Position numbers and translations under genes: made by a program | Notes under the pieces: generated by a model | Told to the model about the DNA's origin: nothing | What the model saw: the letters and a program-made list of their open reading frames with translations, nothing else | Database searches by the model: none | In this document: positions 58,889-64,000 of the stretch, in pieces | Layout of the letters: every line of letters begins with the position of its first letter | How positions within the stretch are numbered: position 1 is the first letter of the stretch | Source of the DNA: Marsupella aquatica | Lineage: Eukaryota > Marchantiophyta | Length of the DNA stretch: 64,000 bases | Reading direction: 5' to 3' | Assembly: GCA_973895155.1 (NCBI GenBank) | Contig: OZ316895.1 | Location: forward strand, 682,001 to 746,000

Positions 58889-59619
58889 CACATATTACAG
58901 AGAAAACATCCTCTACACTCTGGCCATTGATAAGTGACGTCTGTTGAAGTGCTTGATAAGAACTTGATCCACATGTCTCTGCACCACAGATGCTCCCATA
59001 TATCCTCGTTCAGATCCCAATCTCGATGTAGATTTCTAATCGACCAGATGGGATAATCGAACTTGTTAGCGAACGCAAGACAAAGCCCTGAATTTGATAG
59101 CTTTCGTAAATATGGAATGAGGTCATCCCTCAAAAAGACATCATCCAACGATCCTTGAAACGACTTAGCGAACAATAATCCGCATACAGCTGTCTGGCAT
59201 GTATGGGAAGGACAGGCATCAATCTGGATTATATTCTCTGGTCGATAATCTTGAAACATATCACGTAGTCTCTCGATAGATTTGAAGACAACAGTCTTAT
59301 AATTTTTCTTCACATAACCAAGATTCCAGCAATGATCCCGCGTGAACACATATATCAGTTGTGACAGGTCGATGCTCGACAACACTTCTGAAAGTATCTG
59401 ATAAATTAGTTTATCATCGAGAATAGACCAGACCATCACATCAAAATGATCATAACAGAATTTTATAAGATCATGAAGATGCGGCCTCGGAACGACACAT
59501 AGAGATCCGATACGAATTCCGGGTGTCGACTTGAGCTGAGGAGTATATTTTGAAACAGAGCACAGGAAGTTTTCCAGTCCTAAAACTAGAAGTTGATGCG
59601 ACCTGCTCCACTTAGACAC
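58888..59619 (-). CDS. HAD/FCP1-like module 2
   Basis: The exon follows an acceptor TTTACAG and opens VSKWSRSHQLLVLGLENFLC, where motif I (DxDx) has become GLEN. RPHLHDLIKFCYDHFDVMVW, the RD-HCW region and ENIIQIDACPSH (late motif with only one Asp) follow, ending with FPxWSIRNLHRDWDLNEDIW-type text. It is open without stops for 244 codons. The donor after module 1 and this acceptor are out of phase by one base, so it may be a separate unit or need a different junction. It is probably a pseudo-phosphatase. Confidence 0.6.
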   Translation of the reverse strand: MSKWSRSHQLLVLGLENFLCSVSKYTPQLKSTPGIRIGSLCVVPRPHLHDLIKFCYDHFDVMVWSILDDKLIYQILSEVLSSIDLSQLIYVFTRDHCWNLGYVKKNYKTVVFKSIERLRDMFQDYRPENIIQIDACPSHTCQTAVCGLLFAKSFQGSLDDVFLRDDLIPYLRKLSNSGLCLAFANKFDYPIWSIRNLHRDWDLNEDIWEHLWCRDMWIKFLSSTSTDVTYQWPECRGCFLCNM

Positions 59620-59666
59620 CTGTAAATGAACAATTCGATTCTCATATTATGCAATTGCAAACAACC

Positions 59667-59682
59667 ACGCGATCGGGCGCGT
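59667..59682. other. 16-nt palindrome in spacer 1-2
   Basis: ACGCGATCGGGCGCGT: the same 6-4-6 layout as the other copies with one stem mismatch. Confidence 0.8.
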
Positions 59683-59744
59683 CACTCCCAAAAGTTCAAT
59701 TTCAATCAATTTATAAATAATAATTGATAATAAACAATAAACGT

Positions 59745-61524
59745 TTACTTATTGGACTTATCCCGGGCTTCTATAGCACGGTCTTTTTCGGCAGATAAGT
59801 ATTTCATAAATTCGTCAAACTTTTCTAAATGGTCTTTATTCCCCTGATTACGAATGATCATGTTTCTCCTCCAAAGATTCGTCTTATCAATATAATCTTT
59901 CTCAAGATTTTCTTGAGAGAACGTTAGAATCCCATATCCACTAAGGAGCTCGCGGAATGTCAACTTGTCAATTGACATGTCGCATAGATATGGATATAGT
60001 TTCTTTCTAAAAAATAGGTCATCATCGAGCCCAAAATATGCATCGGGATACAGCGATGAATAGAAGTCATTAAGGCTCGTCTTATATGTAGCGTCATCGA
60101 TAAGAATGACATTCTCGATGTTGTAATCTTTAATATCGGCGGCAATGTCCGAGAGATATTTGACAAATAAAGGGATGTCATTATTATTCTTCCCAATAAG
60201 TCGAGTTGATTCTTGTCCCCATATAAATTTAATACGTTTCAAAACTTCGGGTCGAAGTATCAGCCTTACACAAGATAGAATATTCCGTTTGAACATGCAC
60301 GACCAGATCACAATGTCGTATAGATCTGCCACCTTCTCAAGAAATTCCATTAAATCAGGCCTTGGATAGATAACCTTGTGCATCTGTCTCACACCCCTTG
60401 ACCGAATGGGCATCCCAAGGCTGATCTTCTCTGACTAGATAAGTACCCGATTCAGATCGAAAATTACAAGTCTCTTCTGAACCGGTGACTTCTTTGCCGA
60501 TGGATTAGGCACCATCTGTACCTGTGATTTTTGTGCCGCAGGGTTTGGAGAACGTACTAGAACGGTCTATTTGTTTCCTGCCTCCGGATGATCACCGGAC
60601 TTCCGGACTGGTGCCTTCGATACTCGATTAGGGGGTTTCGGGATAGGCTTCTGTAAAACATTAAGAAATGAAAATAAGTTTATAACGCGAATGGTCGCGT
60701 GACTACAAAGAGAGACACTAAAATGAAGTGTATTACCTGTACAAGACGGTCGTTCAGTGCTGGAATTCCGCCGGAAATGTCAATCATAGCAGCACGGATC
60801 CCGGTAACTAGGTTACTTGCGGACGTCAGCTTGCGGAAGTCCATGTCAAATAACGACAAGACTATCTCCCTACGGAATTTCTCAATTTGATCCGCGGCAA
60901 AATTAATTCTGTTTCCTTGACACAAGCACTTGGCGTATCTCAAGATAAACACACCACAACTGTGGCCGTCACTCTGGTGAGGAATATCATTCCGATATAT
61001 CCGTTCCCAACCTGAGAGATCCAAGTTGACACCAGTTCTCTAGCCAATTTCGTCGGCGTAGTACTTCCCAACAATATCTAGCACCCCAGGATTTTGTCGA
61101 TTATGAACTAGAGAATCTAGGTACTCCAGCCATTTCTCCTTCGGATACAAGACTACCAATGACCAATGTTCTTTCACAGCATTGTGTACTGGAAAGACCA
61201 GTTTGTCGTATTCACTGATTTTTAGCGGAAACTCCTTTGTCCAAGCTGCTCTCTCCTCGTCGAAAATGGTAGGATCCATGGAGAGAAGCTCAAAATGGTG
61301 TGTTGGAAGAATTTGACAAGGTCTGAATTTCCAACTCTATCGAGAATCAGTTCGAGAAAACTCAAATAAGCGTTAATTATATCATCGGTGAGCAACTCGC
61401 GCGGTCTCAAACACATCATATGTTTCCTCTTGATCGAGTGTTGTAAGAACTTGGTCAATAGCTCTTCCATATCCTTAGAAGGATCAAGGCATTGATCTAT
61501 TCGACTAGCCAAATTTTCAAAAAA
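59745..61524 (-). pseudogene. Ulp1/C48-type cysteine protease spliced to HAD/FCP1-like module 1
   Basis: The protease part (61524-60737) follows an acceptor TTTGCAG, so an upstream exon is expected but lies beyond a divergent gene. It has LRPRELLTDDIINAYL, the His motif EHWSLVVLYP, the Asp motif LEYLDSL and the Cys motif DGHSCGVFILRYA, a complete Ulp1-family triad. A one-base frameshift near 61290 and a TAG at 61042-61040 interrupt it. It joins in phase 0 through an 86-bp intron (60736-60651) to a Lys/Pro-rich linker and the HAD domain: VIFDLNRVL (motif I, second Asp changed to Asn), RPDLMEFLEKV and DIVIWS, and ILIDDATYKTSLND with the late DD intact. TAG codons at 60569-60567 and 60437-60435 also interrupt. 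Ulp1 enzymes process SUMO-like proteins or viral/transposon polyproteins. The fusion with FCP1-like HAD modules is unusual and its role is unknown. Confidence 0.7.
60685..60700. other. 16-nt palindrome in the protease-HAD intron
   Basis: ACGCGAATGGTCGCGT, identical to 58873-58888, lies within the 86-bp intron 60651-60736. Confidence 0.85.
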
Positions 61525-61530
61525 CTGCAA

Positions 61531-61688
61531 AAAACAGAGATTTCAGTACGCCTTCAAATAACGTACTGAGGTTTGTGATGCCTAGACAGGAATCACTCGG
61601 CCGGTTAAGTGGGTAAAGCAGGAAGGCACCCTAGGAACACCTTAGTATAGTGACAAAACAAGGAAAATATAAACAATTAGGGGCAACC
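61531..61688. other. Divergent intergenic region
   Basis: About 160 bp separate the minus-strand Ulp1 exon from the plus-strand large ORF. It may hold the promoter or leader of the plus-strand ORF. No recognisable element was found. Confidence 0.3.
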
Positions 61689-64000
61689 ATGGAACCCGGG
61701 CAGAGGCCGGAGGTAAGGCTAAGGGTGAAAACCCGATTAGGGTTAGGGCGCGTTAAGCGTCGGCGGCTAGGAAGGATCAACGGGAAGAAGGACCGGCAGA
61801 GGAGAGGGGTAAGGAGCGCTTGCAGGAGATGGTGGCTCATTTGCGAGCACGAACTAGGCAGACGACTACGGGAGGCCAACTACTGTCAGCTGCTTAGGCA
61901 AGCACTCGGGGAGAGAGTAGATACCGACGATCGACCTAAGGAGGGTATGAGCAACGTCAATCAAGCGGCACATTTCTGGGGATGCCTGTTCGAACGGGCA
62001 ACTGAGTACATCAAGACTTACGAGGACGAGGAGTCAGAAAGGGCAGCTCGAGAACGGCAGGAGCTCGCTCGATTGTGGGAGCTGCAGAAGACGGCTTTCT
62101 TAGGAGGCGAACTCATCAAGGACGAGTTCCTGTGGATGCCTACTTCCAATCAACTCGACGATCTTCTGTTTTGCAAAGACAGCGTCGTCGGCATCCGAGA
62201 GGCCATCAAGAACTGCAACGACATACACTGGGAATTAAAGGGTAGCACGGAAAGGTGGACCCAGGCAACGGTGCTAGGAGAAACCTCCACGGCAGCAGAG
62301 ATGAAGAGGAAGGGAGCCATCAACGATGAAGCCACCCCGGCAAAAAGAACGAGGTCGGCGGCACCAAAGAAGCCAGCCGAGCAGCAGAGCAGGAGGCAGG
62401 GAGAAGCCGAAGAGGAGGAGGTCGATCCCATCAAGGCCATTCCAACCAGGGATGACACCTGGAAGGGCTGGGCGGCAACCCTACCGGTGGAGGTGCAACT
62501 ACATTTTGCACGGGAGGAGGATGCATGCTTTACGGCCATGCAGACCAAGAAGTACCAAGGCTTCATGGCCGGATCCGGCTTGGAGGCCTTTGTAAGATTA
62601 CCATGGCTGAAGCCGGAGGTACCGGAGTCAGACCTATTAGAATTCGTGGGGTCATGGGAACCCGAGACCAATTGCACGAGGATATATGGGAGGGATTTCT
62701 ATCTTACTCCCAAGGTAATTGCCGAAGTGTTTGGCTTGCCGATAGGCAATAAGACCAAAGTTGATACCAGGAAGACCTTGCCTGACAAGGAGTTCCGGTC
62801 GTTCCCCGGGCCATCAACGAAGAATGGCTTCTTCCGGAACACCTGCACCAACCCGCACATAGGAGAGATGATCGACTTCTTGCGGGTGACCATGCATTGT
62901 AACTTGCCGAGGGCAGAGATCGGCAAGGCACAGGTCTATCTGGCAGAAAGGCCAGACCCAAGCTGGGACTACAACGGGTACCTCCTCAACCAATTGAAGA
63001 AGATCTTAAAGGAGGAGCAGCAGGTAATCGGCATGGGGAGCGTGTCGCGGCTTGGCTATCACATGCCGCTGTTGTGCCGGTATGCCAGAGGTCAGACTTT
63101 TGCCCCGGTACTTCCCCTGCAGGTAAGGGCACCCGAGGAAGCTCCAACGCCGAGGCCGTTGGCTGAGAAGCCTCCACCACCTGTTAGTCCTACGATCGAG
63201 CAGGTGTTTAGGCCCAGGAAGGAAGACTTGTCGATGCAGCAACCAGACATGCAGAGTCTGCTGAAACTACTGGAGAAAGAAAAGAAATTGGCATCGGCAA
63301 CAACAACGGCAACGGCAACAATGCAGGACACTACTACAGAGGTAGGCCTACACCGGCTCACAAGAGAAAACCCCTTTGCTGGAAACAAGGAGAGAATCAG
63401 GCCGGAATCCAAGCCAGGTGTTCGAATGTACATGGGAACCTCAAGCTCCGAATCTGAGGCAGAATTGCCTGAAGCTCCTACCGACGAAGAGGAGAGGGAG
63501 AAGCCGGACGTCCAAGAAGTAGAGGAGGCAGTGGAGGACTGCAGCCATGATAATTCCGGCTATGGGTCGGACCATCACGTTCCAGGAGTAAGGACCTATG
63601 GCCGGTTTGTCCCCACACTTCCAAGGGTAGTGCGAGGGGACCCCAACCAGCAGAGTAGCCCTGAGTCTCCCCCACCAGATGTTGCTCCCCCGAGCTTCGA
63701 CGACATAAAACAGACGGTGCAGGAATTTCAGGAGCGAATCAAGCAGGAGGAAGAGGTCGCCCTGGCTAAGGAAAAGGATTTACCAGGAGGAGATTGGCCG
63801 GAGGACATCAGGCGGCTAGCCGAAAAAGGAAGCAAACCTCTAGCCACGATTGAAGAGATCCGCAGGACGGCTTGGGAGCAGAGGCCACGATGGGCGATGC
63901 CGATCACTTCTACTTACTCCACCTACGCTAAGAATAGAGCCATGGAGTATGGTGAGATGTGTGGGGAACTTGAGCTCGGCATCTTTGGAGAGGAGTTGGA
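61689..64000 (+). CDS. Large transposon-type ORF, at least 770 codons, open at the right edge
   Basis: From ATG 61689 the frame stays open to the last base of the window. The first ~60 codons are Arg-rich and atypical, so the real start may be ATG 61947 (MSNVNQAAHFWG). Order of parts: a charged helix (TYEDEESERAARERQELARL), a Lys/Glu-rich linker, then a folded segment with WEPETNCTRIYGRDFYLTPK and VIAEVFGLPIGNK. The last two resemble the N-terminal regions of plant retrotransposon gag and putative plant transposon proteins. After it come Pro/Glu-rich low-complexity stretches (EAELPEAPTDEEEREK) and a helical segment (IRRLAEKGSKPLATIEEIRR). The G+C content is higher than that of the host introns. 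Many minus-strand frames over it are shadows. The identity is a resemblance, not a proven family. Confidence 0.6.
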   Translation, partial: MEPGQRPEVRLRVKTRLGLGRVKRRRLGRINGKKDRQRRGVRSACRRWWLICEHELGRRLREANYCQLLRQALGERVDTDDRPKEGMSNVNQAAHFWGCLFERATEYIKTYEDEESERAARERQELARLWELQKTAFLGGELIKDEFLWMPTSNQLDDLLFCKDSVVGIREAIKNCNDIHWELKGSTERWTQATVLGETSTAAEMKRKGAINDEATPAKRTRSAAPKKPAEQQSRRQGEAEEEEVDPIKAIPTRDDTWKGWAATLPVEVQLHFAREEDACFTAMQTKKYQGFMAGSGLEAFVRLPWLKPEVPESDLLEFVGSWEPETNCTRIYGRDFYLTPKVIAEVFGLPIGNKTKVDTRKTLPDKEFRSFPGPSTKNGFFRNTCTNPHIGEMIDFLRVTMHCNLPRAEIGKAQVYLAERPDPSWDYNGYLLNQLKKILKEEQQVIGMGSVSRLGYHMPLLCRYARGQTFAPVLPLQVRAPEEAPTPRPLAEKPPPPVSPTIEQVFRPRKEDLSMQQPDMQSLLKLLEKEKKLASATTTATATMQDTTTEVGLHRLTRENPFAGNKERIRPESKPGVRMYMGTSSSESEAELPEAPTDEEEREKPDVQEVEEAVEDCSHDNSGYGSDHHVPGVRTYGRFVPTLPRVVRGDPNQQSSPESPPPDVAPPSFDDIKQTVQEFQERIKQEEEVALAKEKDLPGGDWPEDIRRLAEKGSKPLATIEEIRRTAWEQRPRWAMPITSTYSTYAKNRAMEYGEMCGELELGIFGEEL

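Noticed and set aside
58545-61042. Alternative genetic code with TAG as glutamine
   Set aside because: Host genes in the same window (GST, IF-2) end with TAG, and the element also has a frameshift, so decay is the simpler reading.
62150-63675. Several minus-strand frames of 60-175 codons
   Set aside because: They lie opposite the long plus-strand frame with transposon-like content and have low-complexity composition.

Overview
The window is nuclear DNA of a land plant. Genes have many short exons with GT-AG introns of roughly 80-1000 bp, and they encode plant-specific families: a Tic22-like plastid protein, an SGS3-type XS protein, a plastid protein of the SLH-domain type, a phi-class glutathione transferase and an organellar translation factor IF-2. 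Between the genes lie AT-rich, repeat-filled stretches with Helitron, LINE, Copia and small terminal-inverted-repeat elements. The species cannot be read from the sequence. A non-flowering plant (moss, other bryophyte or lycophyte) is my guess only.

Layout. 1-12.3 kb is the gene-rich end: a 10-exon Tic22-like gene (+, 461-5821) convergent with a 6-exon SGS3-like gene (-, 7542-12220) whose protein ends in a RING finger. 12.3-18.0 kb is mostly repeats, including a fragment of mitochondrial 26S rRNA. 18.0-23.1 kb holds a 10-exon plastid membrane/coiled-coil gene (+) with one GC-AG intron. 23.1-33 kb is repeat-rich and contains the phi GST gene (-, 26506-29162), whose first exon is split by a 775-bp inverted-repeat element flanked by TTAA. 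33-43 kb carries a 5'-truncated non-LTR retrotransposon, a Helitron, a LINE tail with a 16-bp target duplication, GC-rich TIR elements and minisatellites. 37.5-38.1 and 43.2-46.8 kb hold two related pieces of a C2-domain gene region. 47.1-49.5 kb is a complete two-exon organellar IF-2 gene (-). 51.8-54 kb holds two head-to-tail Helitron-like elements. 55.5-57.9 kb is a decayed Copia gag-protease-integrase segment.

The most unusual region is 57.9-64 kb. On the minus strand a Ulp1/C48-type cysteine protease is spliced in frame to a proline/lysine-rich linker and an FCP1/NLI-type HAD phosphatase-like domain, followed by two more diverged HAD-like modules. Each spacer between modules carries a 16-nt palindrome of 6-4-6 design. 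On the plus strand, divergent from it, an open frame of at least 770 codons runs off the right edge and resembles plant transposon-associated gag/mobile-domain proteins. In the mobile elements most in-frame stops read as C-to-T changes (CAG to TAG, CGA to TGA), as expected of methylated, decaying DNA.

The host genes show no operon-like organisation. Each gene model below was built by hand from splice sites and phase. Where exon phases close exactly over ten exons (Tic22-like, SLH-type gene) the models are strong. Single uncertain junctions are stated.
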